This document shows positions 20,708 to 32,900 of a stretch of DNA of 64,000 bases, one piece after another. A program made the translations under genes and the position numbers. The stretch is taken from NCBI GenBank assembly GCA_012976225.1, contig JAAVVG010000037.1, positions 35,018 to 99,017 on the forward strand. The letters are read 5' to 3'. Under the pieces are notes generated by a model that was given only the letters and a program-made list of their open reading frames with translations, did not search any database and was not told the origin of the DNA. This DNA is from Golubevia sp. BC0850. Lineage: Eukaryota > Basidiomycota > Exobasidiomycetes > Golubeviales > Golubeviaceae. Positions within the stretch are counted from its first letter, which is position 1. The number at the start of each line of letters is the position of its first letter.

Positions 20708-23700
20708 ATGAGCTTCTCAACCAGCTCCAATCGCAGTGGGCGTTCCACTTTTGGTCTTTCGACCACGACCATCCTTCTCTTGGTCTTGACCATCGTTATC
20801 CTCTCTTCCCTTCCTTCTGCTCATGCATTCGGTGCTGGAAACATTCCTAGCTATGCTTATATGGAAGGAAAGGCTTTCAGACATGGTGATAGTGAGTTTG
20901 GCAGCTCGAGATCTGGGGTAGTGTCACACGAGAGAGAGCACAAAGATAGGGTGGAGAAGGAAGGAGTCGAGAGACTGACTCCTCTGAGCTTCAGCAGCTG
21001 GATCGAGATCAGTGAATTTGGCCTGCTGCATACAGTAGCACCAACTCTTCGATTCCACAGTCGTTCTCACCAGCGGAGCGACGAGGAAAGCAGGATGAAG
21101 TGGCAGGTGGAATGGAGGAAGCCAAAACCAAGGAAGCCAGTCCTCTCAGCTCTTCAGAGCTTGATCAGAAGCTCCTATTTTGTAGGAGCGATAGTGATGT
21201 GACATCAAATTGTTCTGGAGATGGGTACTGACCATGGCTTTCGTCTCCTCCCTTTCAGTCGAGGACATTCTAGCTGAATTGATCAAGAAGGCTGGATCTG
21301 GCATCTTGTCTAGAAGTTCCAAGTTCGATGGAATGGCAATCAAGCAGGTACGTAATTACAGTATCGCTACAATTGCTTACTGTATGCAAAGTCTTACAGG
21401 CAGGCACTTTGGTCGGAGAGGGACCTACTTAGCCGGGACAAGCCTCGCTCCCTTTCTAACCATTTCGTCGACCTCTCCATATCTTCTCTTCTGATTTTTC
21501 AATTTGGGATCTGATGAATTCCCAGGTTTACTTGTGAGTGCTATCATCCTTCGATGAAGCGTCCATACGAGCTCTCTTTCTGTCTTACTGCTCAAGCGCT
21601 CACAACCCTATCTTTGTCTCACTTTTTCCATGGATCCTCACTTCAAATGCTCATTCTCGATATCACCATCTCATCTACAGTGGGTGAGTGGCTTCTCGGC
21701 AGCCCTTCTATGTGTGGGACCTGTAGAAATCAATGGCGGCGTGCCCTTATCGTTTCTCCCTCGTCACACCGCTGATTTTTCTCGCAACCATTTTTCATTC
21801 TGACAAACACTCTCCTTCAATCTGAAAATTTTAGTAATTGGCTGTGTGATTATTCACAGGCGATGGATATTGCTGGATTAGAGAAGTTAACAAAGGTGAG
21901 ATCGCACTTCGAGAGAGAGGGGAGAGAGGAGAAGATGCTGACCTCCCCCTCCCCTCTCCATCTCTTCCCATCTTTCCCTTTTCTTTTCTCTTCCACAGCA
22001 AACCATCATCAATATTTGCATGGTCCTAGGGTTCCTCGCTCACGGATACGCCACCAAGGAGTTCCAAGTCACCGAACAACGTCTGGGAGCTTATCTACCC
22101 GTAACTCACATCGACAATCCAAAGGGCTACGGAGAAGGCAAAGATCCTAGAAAGGTAGACCCTAGACTTCGTGGACCAATAGATCCAAGAGAGCTGGAGG
22201 TCGATCCAAGAAGTGGAATGAAGAACTACATCGCCAACGAGAATGGAAACTGGGATACCTCTTCCGCTTTGTTAAGAAGAGAGCTCAAGCGTTGTATCGA
22301 TGTCGGAAGGAGAGCTAGAGCTCAGGGAAACTCCGATGAGCTCTACGAGGCTTACAGACTTCTAGGGCAGTGTCTACACACTCTGGAAGATTACCCAGCT
22401 CACTCGAATTGGTGCGAGATGTGAGTATAGGCTTGTCTGTCAAACCTCCTGCCTTCCATTGACCCCTCACCATTTCTATTCAAAACAGAGCTCTTTTCAA
22501 GCTTGGACATCGCAACGTCTTTCAACACGTAGGAGACAACGTCAAAGTCAGAACCCCTGACGGACAGAACGTAGCTCCGATTGTCACTGGTACCTTTGGT
22601 AAGTCGATGGGACATCTTTGAACTGAAACGAACACTTGCTGACTCTAGCATCATGGTCGGTCGCTTCTCTTCACAGGTGGAAGCGACTTTGTTCACTCTC
22701 TTCTTGGAGAAGCCCAAGATCATCTTTCTGAAGCTTCTGTCTCAGACCTTTCAAAGTCGGTCGAAAACGCCAAGTCTACTTCTCGTGGAGGAGGTTCCGA
22801 TCCAATCCAAGATCTTCTAGGATTAATCGCTGGAATTCCAGGCGGAGGAGGTGAAGGAGTCTCTCGTGACGCTGAAACTTTGTCGAGAGGCCCTTCTTCT
22901 GATCCAAATCAGATGAGTCCCGAAGAGATGTACAAGAATCTATGGAGAATTCTCGAATTCAGAGACAAGATCATGAAGAACATCTCTGCTACAATCGAGA
23001 AGATCCCTGGTCTCAACGCTCTAGTCGAGAAGATCACCAACTCTCTCACTGTCTTCGTCTTTACTCTGCTGGAACCTTACATCAAGCCTCTTATGCAGCA
23101 AGCTATGGGCGGTCTTCACACTACTTCGACTGCTGTAGTCAGTGGATCTGATCAATACGAGGTGAGCCATTCGAGCCTCTCCTGTTGGTTCTTTGGCTGC
23201 GTTCTTGTGAGATCTCTCTAATGTCACCTTCTATCTCTCCTTCCCAGGTCTTCAACAACCCAAACTGCAGTGACCCAACTCACTCGATTCTTTCCAAGGA
23301 TCATTTTGGTCTGATTTTAAACGAACCAGCCGGAAACATCGCAATAATCATGGTCCGCTGGGCTGTCAATCTCGTCGTTGGAGCTTGGGACGATACCTCG
23401 AAGGATCCTGAGCAAGTTGCTGACGCTTGTTTGGCTCCTCTATTCCATGTGAGTGTTGTCAGCGCTGAATAGAGCTCAGATTCACTCTCTCCTCGCATTC
23501 ATTCACTCTTTCTCCGTCCTTTTCTTCCAGCCCTATTGGTACAACCCTAGAGCTGAAGTCCAAAGAGAGATGATGGAATACATCGAAGGATGGGCTCGCA
23601 ACCACCCAGAAGAGATCAGACGTCTAGACAAAGGAAACGTCCGTGCTCATACCAACACTCGTACCGGAAAAGCGGGTAAGTTCAGAAGTGGAAGATGTGA

Positions 23701-24872
23701 TCGGAGGTTTGATAGGTGCAGAGAGAGAGGATCGGGATACATTGGATGTCGGATGACTCCTTCAGATCTGACCTTGTGATCTGTTCGATCGAGCTTCCAA
23801 ATGACGAATGGATGATCATCAAACTACATCAGCTCACGTTGTCGTGGAGGTATGACGCTCACGTCTTTGTTCTATCCCCAATTCTTTCACTTGCTGCAGC
23901 TGAGAACCACTCCTGTGGAGAAGGGGGACCCTCCCTCGCTCAATTCCAAGGTGGAAGTCACAGTCAAGCTGCTCAGTCTTTTATGCCTTCTGGTCATCAT
24001 TCATCTCACGTTCAGAACCACGCCAACTATGGAAGTGGAGGACATCACAGCCAAAACCAGAACCAAAGTTCTTACGGAGACGGATCTGATCTTCCAAAGC
24101 CTTCTCAACAAGACACTGGATTCGGAAATCAAATGGCCGGCGCTGCTCAGAATTACATCAGTGGAAAATTGGGAGGAGGTGGGGGAGGAATGTTAGGTCA
24201 AGCTGCTGGCTTTTTGAGTCGTGATGCTGATGGGTATGAAGGACGTCAAGTCTCGAGCCAAGACGAAGATCAAGATGGTGGCTACCGACGTCATCAGCAA
24301 GCTCCCCAACATCACGGAGCTCCTCACGGATCTGGATCTCACGGAAGTTATGGACGTGATCATGAGTCCTCTGGTGAAAGCGGTGAATTCCCTGCAATGC
24401 CAGACGAGAGACGTTATGGAGGAGGGGAGCACAACGCTCCTCACTATCCTCCTCCCCAAGAAGGTGGATGGCAGCAAGGTGAGTTTACACAAGACAAAGA
24501 CAGATCCAGAAGCTTAAAATGATTGAAAGACTGAAGTCTCCTGTTCTCTTTCATCCACTGTCTGCTCTTTCAGGCGGACCTCCTCCAATGGTAAGTTTTG
24601 ATCTCTCACGAACCCCGCAAGTAGCACAGGAAAATGCTGACCTTTTCGATTTCTACCCTCTCTCCTCACCAAAACAGCCAAACCCTCAATTCGGAGGCGG
24701 CGGCTACCCAGGTTCCGATCAGCATCAAGGAGGCGGTTATCCTGGACAGCAAGGTCAAGGCTACCCAAATCAAAATCAGAATCAAGGCTACCCAGGTCAA
24801 GGTTATCCAAATCAACAGTACGGAAATCAGAGCCAGTATGGTCAAGGAGGAGGATATGGGGGAGGGTATTAG
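20708..24872 (+). CDS. het-C: Het-C-like heterokaryon incompatibility protein
   Basis: Thirteen exons, including ones of 8 nt (21526-21533), 3 nt (21681-21683) and 17 nt (24574-24590), join to 2,499 nt and 832 residues. The N-terminus has a signal or anchor helix (TTTILLLVLTIVILSSL) then HAFGAGNIPSYAYMEGKAFR and HGDIEDILAELIKKAGSG, the Het-C signature. VYFGNWL, DYSQAMDIAGLEKLTK, INICMVLGFLAHGYA, YLPVTHIDNPKGYGEG and DPRLRGPIDPRELEVDPR follow. Later come LLGQCLHTLEDYPAHSNWCE and FGGSDFVHSLLGEAQDHLSE. The C-terminus is Gly/Gln/Tyr/Ser-rich with repeated GYP, as in known Het-C proteins. Het-C mediates non-self recognition in Neurospora when alleles differ in a variable segment; elsewhere homologues are general and need not be incompatibility loci. 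Secretory or plasma-membrane location is inferred. An Arg expected in NWLRDY is Cys here. Confidence 0.92.
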
Positions 24873-25178
24873 GTGGGAGTTAATCTGCGTTCGAGTTTCT
24901 TCTTCCAGTGTGTTCTGGAAAAAAAAAGGTTAAGGTATCACGTTTTTGACGAACTTCTGTAATTGAGAGGGAATAGCAATAGAATCAACGTCTTTTGTCT
25001 GAGTTGCGTTGGAAAGTCTGAAAATGATAATTTCGAAAATCTTTTTCGACTCTTTCCATCCTTCATCAACAGGATAGCCATACTGAAATGGCAGGGGATT
25101 TTCTATGGTATGATTGCGAGGATAATATTGAACAAATCAAAAGAAGAAAAAGTAAGAGCTAGATTAATGGTTCAACGC
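24873..25178. other. convergent 3' regions of het-C and MFS genes
   Basis: AT-rich stretch with no recognised gene between the het-C stop and the MFS stop. Confidence 0.4.
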
Positions 25179-27497
25179 TCATCGTCTGAAAAGACTGGAG
25201 ATTCCAGCTCGCCTGGCAATTAGAGCGAAGGAGAGGACCAAAGCTATGACCGAACAGAAGGCAGTAATGACAAAGACCGATCTATAGCACTCCTCTCCAA
25301 GAGGGCAACTGTGGGAAGGACTATCTTTGGGGACATGGCTATCAAAGACTCGTCCAAAGAGAAGGTTGAAGACATTTCCAGCGACGACTGGAGATAGCGA
25401 GACCTGTCAGGAGAGAAGCGGGTCGAGTTAGTACTGGTGAGAAAGAGAGAATGCCGAAAACGGTGAGGTCGAAGTCATACTTACCAGACCCCAATTTTGA
25501 CTGAAATGTTTCCCTCCGAAAGCCTCGAAGCAGAGAACTGGAGCTGTTCCAAAGAGGAAACCGTAACTGATTCCAGTAAGAGAGCTGACTATCAGTAACC
25601 TGCTAACGTCTGTTATGAGTTCTGGAGTGGCAGCTAGAGATTGAGATGTCAAAGCTAAGAGACAAACGGTTACCAAAAGCCAGACTCTCATCTTTGGAGA
25701 TCCAGTGAGATTGACTAGAAGATCGGAGAGTAGACCTGGACCAGAAGAAGCAAGCAAGAAAGATAGTCAGCCCCGATTGAAAGGAGAGAAAGTACAATCC
25801 AAACACTTGCTAGAACTCACCAGCCACGATTCTACCCGAAGCGTTACCGAGACTGATCACCGAAACTTGATGAGCCTGAAGTTGTTGAACCTCTGCCTTT
25901 TCGTCTTTGAACATATCAGAGAACTCATCCTCGGCTTGGAATCTAATGACTGGAGAACTGTTAGGAATATGATGATGATGTTTGCCATCATGTGACTTGT
26001 TGAATTCATAAAGAGTTCTAGTGATAGTTCCGACGTTGTTTATGAGCAGAAGGCCAGCTCCAGAGACGAGAGCCATGATCGTGAAGAGAATGATGAAGTC
26101 TGTGTTTCGAACCTGAAGGACATCGAGTAGATTTAGCTCAGAGATCGGAAAGTCGGTGACTGATGCTTGGAATTCCGACCTGCACTCACAAGCTTCCAAC
26201 CAGTGATGTCTATAGCTCCAGTCTGTTTATCCACAGTAGGTGGCCTTCCATCTCTCTGGCCCAACAATCCGGCTCTTTCACTCTGAGACTGTCCTACTCC
26301 TCCATCTCCAGAACTTCTACCAACCCCTATCCTATTCTCCTCATCCTCATCTTCATTCTCAGTAATAGAGAGATCGTCAGGATCAGCAGACCAAGCTCTG
26401 GCTCCAATATCAGAAGAAGTTCGACGACGAGTGTAATTTGCAGGTCTTGAGTATCGTTCTCCTTCCTCTTCTTGCTCTTGAGGAATGGAAGCAGCTGCTA
26501 AATCTTCTTCGAAAGGTGGCAAAATTTTGACTACAAGTAAACCAACTAACATTGAAGCCATACTCCCAAAAGCCATTAGACGTAGATATTCGACTGTGTT
26601 TCCAGCGAAGAATAGGTGAGATAGAGTTGCATACATGAATGCTGAGAGACCAAATCCTGACAGAACTAGTGCGGTTGCAGAACCACGCTAATGGATCAGA
26701 AGAAAAGAGGAAGAATGTTAGGAGAAGAATGGAAATGAGCTCCTGGCAGAATGAGGAGAAGCTCCAATCCTTACACTCCACTCACTCTAGCTCCTCCCCA
26801 CGATTTAGCCTGAGCATTCATAGCAGCAGTGAAAGCTGATGAGTTTCCAATTCCAGTCAAAAGATTGAGAAACGCTAGCACGAGAGTAGAGCTAGTATTC
26901 AAAGAACCTCCCACAGCAAAGGATAGCCCGAGGTAACCGCAGAGCACCAGTCCAGCTCCAGCAGTCAGAGCACTGGAAGGATCGTTATCAAAAGCCAGGA
27001 GAGCAAGGTAAGAGGGAGTTGTCTATCTTCTCAAGCCTGCAGGAAAGCAAGCAGGAAGTCACACTCACCTCTTTGGACCTCTCTTGTCCACCCATCTACC
27101 CAAGAACGGACCCGAACAATAGACTCCCATGTTTCCAGCCAGACCTTTTTGTAACCAACGAAATGATTGTTCAGAAGGAGTGAATCCATGGTCAGCCTTC
27201 CGAGGTGCAAGGAGCTCTTGTCCTCCTGACCGATACTACTTCTTCAATTGCTTGGTTCTACTCTTACTCACCTACGACATTGATCTGAGTGCTTGTCAGA
27301 TGGCAAGATTCTTGCAGTTGAGGAGCAAAAGATGAGAAAGCATAATTGGATCCAGCACTTAAAGCCACCAGAGTTGAACCGAGTAGAGAAATGATTCTCT
27401 GCTTACGGATTGAATTGATTTGCTGCCCTGATAGGTCAGAGGTTGAGATGGATCTTCTTGAAGCTCCTGAAAGGCTTCGGTTGCGGCTTGGCGTCAT
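25179..27497 (-). CDS. major facilitator superfamily transporter (nodulin-like/Mch1-like)
   Basis: Several exons run from ATG at 27497 to TGA at 25179. Exon 1 ends at 27272 (donor GTGAGT). Exon 2 starts at 27144, restoring INVVG-LAGNMGVYCSGPFLG then RWVDKRGPKR, the MFS loop 2-3 motif (G-x-x-x-D-x-x-G-x-R/K). Further membrane segments include LVLCGYLGLSFAVGG, LVLAFLNLLTGIGNSSAFT, MAFGSMASMLVGLLVV, FIILFTIMALVSGAGLLLI, VWLLVTVCLLALTSQSL and a last one (VFVITAFCSVIALVLSFALI). NNVGTITRTL and ISYGFLFGTAPVLCFEAFG fit nodulin-like/Mch1 proteins. A long acidic, Ser-rich cytosolic loop sits between the two six-helix halves. Yeast Mch1 is a vacuolar protein of unclear substrate, so none is assigned here. 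Exons after the second were assigned by domain continuity, not splice by splice. Confidence 0.85.
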
Positions 27498-28085
27498 TAC
27501 TTAGAGAAACCTAGAAGGATCGAATGGAAGTTTTCAGGTTTCAATTGAGCTATAGGGTCTCCAGAAAGAGCGTGGAAGTGGAGATTCAAGGGACTGCAGG
27601 ACTGCTGCCAGTGCTACAGGCTGAGATCCCCCTAGTATTGATGATAGAGAGCTTGTGAGATGTCAAGGTAGACTTAACCCTTTGAGAAAGAAAGTGTTTT
27701 TGAGAAGATGTGTCAATTGGACGTGCAGTTGCTGGAAAAGACAGGGCAAGTCAACTACTAGAAGACGCGTTTTAGACACCTTGGAATTGAGTATTGGGAC
27801 ACTTCTGAGGAAAGATATGCATGAAAGAGGCCTAGATTAAGAGTCAAAGGATTATTACAAAGGGACGGAGGCAATACGTGCGAGAGAGGGGAAAGAAAGA
27901 GAAGAAGGGGGGGGGTTGAACTGGATGATAAACAGAAATCTACGAAAGCAGAGAAGAATTACAAACGAAAAGAAAAAAGGGTTACACAAGTGTAAAAGAG
28001 AAGAGCTCCCATAGATGCAGAATAGGATCCAAAAGAAAGGCAGAAGAAGCTGGCGAGGGCCAAATTCTCTCTCCTCCTCATCTTT
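27498..28085. other. region between the MFS gene start and the RRS1 stop
   Basis: No gene recognised. It should hold the promoter of the MFS gene and the 3' untranslated region of RRS1. A poly-G run (about nine G) lies near 27907. Confidence 0.4.
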
Positions 28086-29788
28086 CTACTTCTTACCTCT
28101 CCCACCCCTTCCTCCTCTCCCACCCCTTCCACCTCTACCTCCTCTAGTTCCTCTTGACATTCCAGCCGAACCTCTTCCACCACTTTCGAATCTAACTGCT
28201 TTCCTAGTATTAACCAAAGATTCATCTCCTTGACCTTTAGCGGAGGCTTCTTCTCTAGCGCGTTTGGCAGAAGACGAAGAACGAGAAGGATCTAAAGATT
28301 TTAGTAATGCTAGAGAAGAAGTACGTTCTGTTGTTGAGGAGAGTTCGTTTGCTTCGAACTGAGTAAAGAGAGAAAGGGGGGTGGAGAGAAGAAAGAAAGT
28401 AAGGTCAGAGAGATGAATTGAGCTAGAAAAAGTCGAATCGGAAAGTAACTTCGAAACGAGCTGACAGATCTTCGAGGGTTTTCAGAGGAATTGAAGACAT
28501 CCAATAATCTCATCCTCAAAAGCCTTTTGAACATCTTCCTCTTCTTTTCTTCCAAAAACTCACCTTTCTCTTCTCTCCCTTCTTCTTCTCCTCTCCAGTC
28601 AACCTCTTATCAAATTTACCCATACTAGCCGTACTAGCTCTATTTCTATGAACCTCAGCTTCAATTTCTCCCTTTCTTTTGTTTCTCTCCAAAGCCTTCG
28701 CAGCTTGACTATTAGGAGGCGGAGGAGCAGATAGAGCTCCAGCAGCCACAACCCCTCTACCAATGATAGAGGTGGCAGGTTTGATAGACAGTGAAGATCC
28801 GGTGGATTTGGCTTTGGCAGCTGCTTCGGAAGCGGCCGCTCTTGCTAGGTTTCGTTGACGTTGACCTTCGTTTTTTAGGCGCTTGTCTTTTGCTGCTCGG
28901 GCAGAGGCTCGGGCTGGGTTGTAGTCGTCCTCTGAAGGGGATGAGTGAAGGAGAAGAAATTAGGAAAGGGAGGTGAGAATTGGCGGGAAGAAGGGAAAGA
29001 TGTTGTAGGGTTCCAGGTAAGTTGGAGGATCTCGGTTCATGAAGATCTTTCGAACTCGAATCTGCTCCGAAGAGGGTAAGTGTTTAAATCCAATCAACAG
29101 TGTGAGATCAGACCTGACAGTGATATCGAAAGAGCTGATAACCTCGTTGGCTCTTCTTGAAAAGTTTCTTCCTGATCCTACCACCAATTTTTCAAAATTT
29201 CTCCACCTTCTTCCCGAGTCTTTATCAAGATGACTAGAAATCAAAATCCAAAGGTGACTCACCAGCATTGACAGGAATTTCATGAATCCATTCTTCATCT
29301 TCTTTCTTATTAGCACCTTTGTAACCCCATCTTGGAATCCAAGTTTTAGATTCTTCATCATAAACCAATTTCTCCTTCTTTGTATTCTGAATGCCTTTCT
29401 GTTTTGCGAATTTTTCCCATTTGGTTAAAGGTTTAGGTTTTGGAAGAGGTTTTTCTCTTGGAAGACGAGTGGTTGGAGCTGGAAGAGTGACTAGAGGTCC
29501 ATGATCTGCATGCCTTTGAACTGGACATGAAAAGATTGAATTCAACAAATGTTGAGTTGAATTCCTGGTTCGGTTCAGTAAATAATCGTTTAAAGAAGTC
29601 GGATTGGTTGGATCGTAAGTTGAAATAGTTTCTAATCCTTGACGTAAAGAAGTTGAATCTTCTAAATGATGAGGATCTAATGAAACCATTAATCCAACGT
29701 CTAAACTGATCGGAACTGATCCATGTGACACTGAAGTTGGCTTGTAAGCTGCTTTACTTGCAACTGGAGTTGTAGATGTAGAAGCCAT
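28086..29788 (-). CDS. RRS1: RRS1-like ribosome biogenesis factor
   Basis: Starts MASTSTTPV at 29788. The first exon carries LDVGLMVSLDPHHLE, NDYLLNRTRNSTQHLLNSIF, RLPREKPLPKPKPLTKWEKF and PRWGYKGANKKEDEEWIHE, the Rrs1 signature. Later exons add a Lys/Arg/Ala-rich helix (DYNPARASARAAKDKR, then KALERNKRKGEIE) and end in an RGG-rich tail before the stop at 28086-28088. Rrs1 pairs with Rpf2 to bring the 5S RNP into pre-60S particles in the nucleolus. Length is about 380 residues; yeast Rrs1 has 203, and the extra length is the basic C-terminal part also seen in animals. Internal splice points were judged by reading continuity only. The start codon is 184 bp from that of SPT5 on the other strand. 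Confidence 0.9.
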
Positions 29789-29972
29789 CAGGAGAGAAGG
29801 ATAGGAAGAAGGATAGGATGCTTGCCAATCAAAGAAAAGTTGCAAGCACTTTTGGAGAGGTTTAGACCTCGGCGATACCGAACCTTGCAACCTCACCTCC
29901 AACCTACAATCCATCCCTCATCGTTCCTTCTCTCTTCTGTTCTCCATTCTTCTTTGAATCTCTCAGTAGATT
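29789..29972. promoter_or_regulatory. 184-bp divergent promoter between RRS1 and SPT5
   Basis: The two start codons lie back to back with 184 bp between, so both leaders and the core promoters must fit here. The plus strand is pyrimidine-rich close to the SPT5 start. Confidence 0.5.
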
Positions 29973-32900
29973 ATGTCAGAATCTCCACCTCCTGCAGCCT
30001 CTCTATTGAGGAACAGAGAAGATCAGGAAAGGGATAGACAGCCAGAAGGTTCATCAAGTCCAACTTCAAACAAGAACAACAGCTCAGACGATCAAGATCA
30101 AGATGATGAAGAGAGCACCGCTTCAAGTCCAGTCAAACAAAAAGATTCAAAGGCGAATCAAGAAGATGATGACGATGATGAAGACGACGACGAAGATGAA
30201 GATGATGAGGATGAGGAGGAAGAGGAAGATCAGAGACCAGGTGAGTGTGGATGAGAGAGAGATTGGAGGAAGGGGCAAGAAGTAGGAGTAGTCATCCATC
30301 AGAGAGATGTCTCTGAATCTGAAAATCACTGTCAGAGAGCCATGAATAAAACCGTTCTAATAGCACCCTCTTAGGAAGGAGTGATCTATCTGTCGGTCGA
30401 CTCATCCCACCTCCCTCTCCTCAAACTCGCCTTCTTTCAACCCCCCCTCTCTCGCTTCAATCATGCAGGTCGTAACAAGTCACGTAAAAGGAGAAAAGCT
30501 GGAGTCAATCGATTCATTGAAGATATGGCTGATGTCGATGATGACGATGAACAGATGGACGATGATGAAGAGGATCTAGTTGGTGAAGGTGAGTGTCTTC
30601 TTCTTCTCAACTTGCATTTCTCATCAACTTCAACTCTTGAAATATGTCTCATCGAAGCGATTCAACTAAAACCTAACCGAGCAATTCGGGAAGGAAAGAA
30701 GGACTCTTCGAAGTGGTCTCTCCAAAGCTTCCTCCCCTCCGCCTCCAACGACTGAGCTCCATCCCCTCTTTTCCCCTTCGTTCCTTCGTTCCTCCATTCC
30801 TTGATATCTCCCCTCTTTCTATCAGATGGTTTCATCGATCAATCGCTTCCTGACGAAGGAGATTCCTCAGCCAGACGTACAGCAGCTCAAAACCAACATC
30901 TAGATCGAATGCGTAGACAAGAAGATGATAGATCTGCGGAAGCCATCGCGGAGGAATTGAGACAGAGGTATAAGAGATCCACTAGATATGGTGCTCAATC
31001 CGATTACGCTCAAGTTCCTCAGAGAATGTTGATGCCTAGTGTTGAGGATCCGAATCTGTGGAGTGTTCCTGTTAAGGTGAGTGACTGGTTTTCTGGGATT
31101 CAGTTTTCTGGCCTATCTGAGACTCATGCGAGGTAGGATATGTTATGGGCCGAAGAGCTGACCCACTCTTTCTTCCTTTGCCTTTCTCGTCACCAGCCTG
31201 GAAGAGAAGCAGAAATCGTAATGACACTTCTACGTAAATCCTTTTCTAGATCTGCAACTTCCAAACCTCTAGGATTCATTTCTGCATTTTTCAGAGATTC
31301 GATCCCAGGTAGGATTTATATTGAAGCTAGAAGAGTAGAAGATGCAATTCAAGCTTGTGCGGATGTCGTTGGAACTTATGCTAGGCAATCGACTTCCTTA
31401 AAATTGATTCCAATCGAAGAAATGGCGGATCTTTTGAGAATTGAAAAAGTTGTCAAGAACATTCCAATTGGTGGATGGGTTAGAATTAAAAGAGGAAAGA
31501 ATGCTGGAGATTTAGCCAAAGTTTTAGATAAGTCAGACAACGGAGTTGAAATTGGAGTTCAGTTCATTCCTAGAATTGATTTAACTCCTAAAGATAATAC
31601 TTTGATGACTGATTCTATGGGAAGGAAGAGGAAAAAGGGAGCTGCTGGATCTGCTGCCATTGCTTTCAGACCTCAACAAAAGTTCTTTAATGCTGAAGAA
31701 GTTAGAAAGGCCTTCGGTAGACCTGCAGTTAAGGAAAGTCAAGGTGAACCTGGAGTCTATCTTTATGGAGGTGAAGAATATAGAGATGGTTATTGTCAGA
31801 AAGATATTAGAGTCACGGGTTTGATCACGGAAGATGTTAACCCAACTTTGGAAGAGATTACGAAGTTCTCTGGTGGTGATAGTTCAGCTAATGGAATTGC
31901 AGGAGGGATGGGAGGAGAAGACACTCTAAGTAAAGCTAATGGTTTAGATTTACATCTTTTAGCTGAAGCTTCCAAGAAAAAACAGAACTTGATTTTACAG
32001 CCTGGAGATCATGTTGAAGTTTTCGAAGGAGAACAAAAGGGAGTTACTGGAAGTGTCTATTCGATTTCTGGTGATACTGTGACTATAGACATTCAACACG
32101 AAGAATTATTAGGTCAAAGAATCGAAACTCAAATCAATCAAGTGAGGAAGAAATTCAAACCTGGTGATCATATCAAGGTAACTAATGGGAAACATTTGGA
32201 TGAAACTGGTCTGGTATTGAAAATTGAAGATCAAATCATTACTTTCCTAAGTGATTTAAGTTTCTCTGAAGTCGAGGTTTTTAGTAAGGACATCAGAGAA
32301 GCTATTGAAGTTGGAAGTGGTGTTAATGTTATTGGTGGTTATGAACTTCATAATTTAGTCATGTTGGACGCTCAAACTGCTGGTGTTATCTTCAAGATTG
32401 AAAGAGAAAGCTTTAGAGTTTTGGATCAAAATGGGAATGCTATCAGTGTTAGACCTAATCAGATTTCTATGAAGAAAGATTCTGTTAGAGCGGTCGCGCT
32501 GGATAGGGACGGTGATGAGATTAGGACTGGTGATATGGTGAAGGAAGTTCAGGGAGAGGTGAGTTTGCTCAATCGAATGAGAAGAAGAAGAGACGAGAGG
32601 AGAGGAGATAATCTGAACATTTTAGAAGTCTCTCACCCCTATCTCTCTCTACTTTCTCCCGTCCCTTCCGACTCTCTCAGCTTCGTCAAGGTCAAGTTCT
32701 TCATCTCTACCAATCCTCAATCGCTTTCCTTCACAATCGAGACTTCCATGAAAACAACGGAGTTTTCCTTGCAAGAACTCGACACTTGGCACCTTTAGCT
32801 CCAAAGACTTCTTCAACGAGTGATTTGTCAATGATGAATCCTGCTCTAGCAGCTAGAGGGGCTGTTGCGGCTGGTGGTGCTAACAGCTTTAACAAAAGAG

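Noticed and set aside
27655-27840. 61-codon plus-strand frame with Cys and Trp (CVNWTCSCWK)
   Set aside because: Short, no signal peptide, no neighbouring exon, and it lies in the MFS promoter region.
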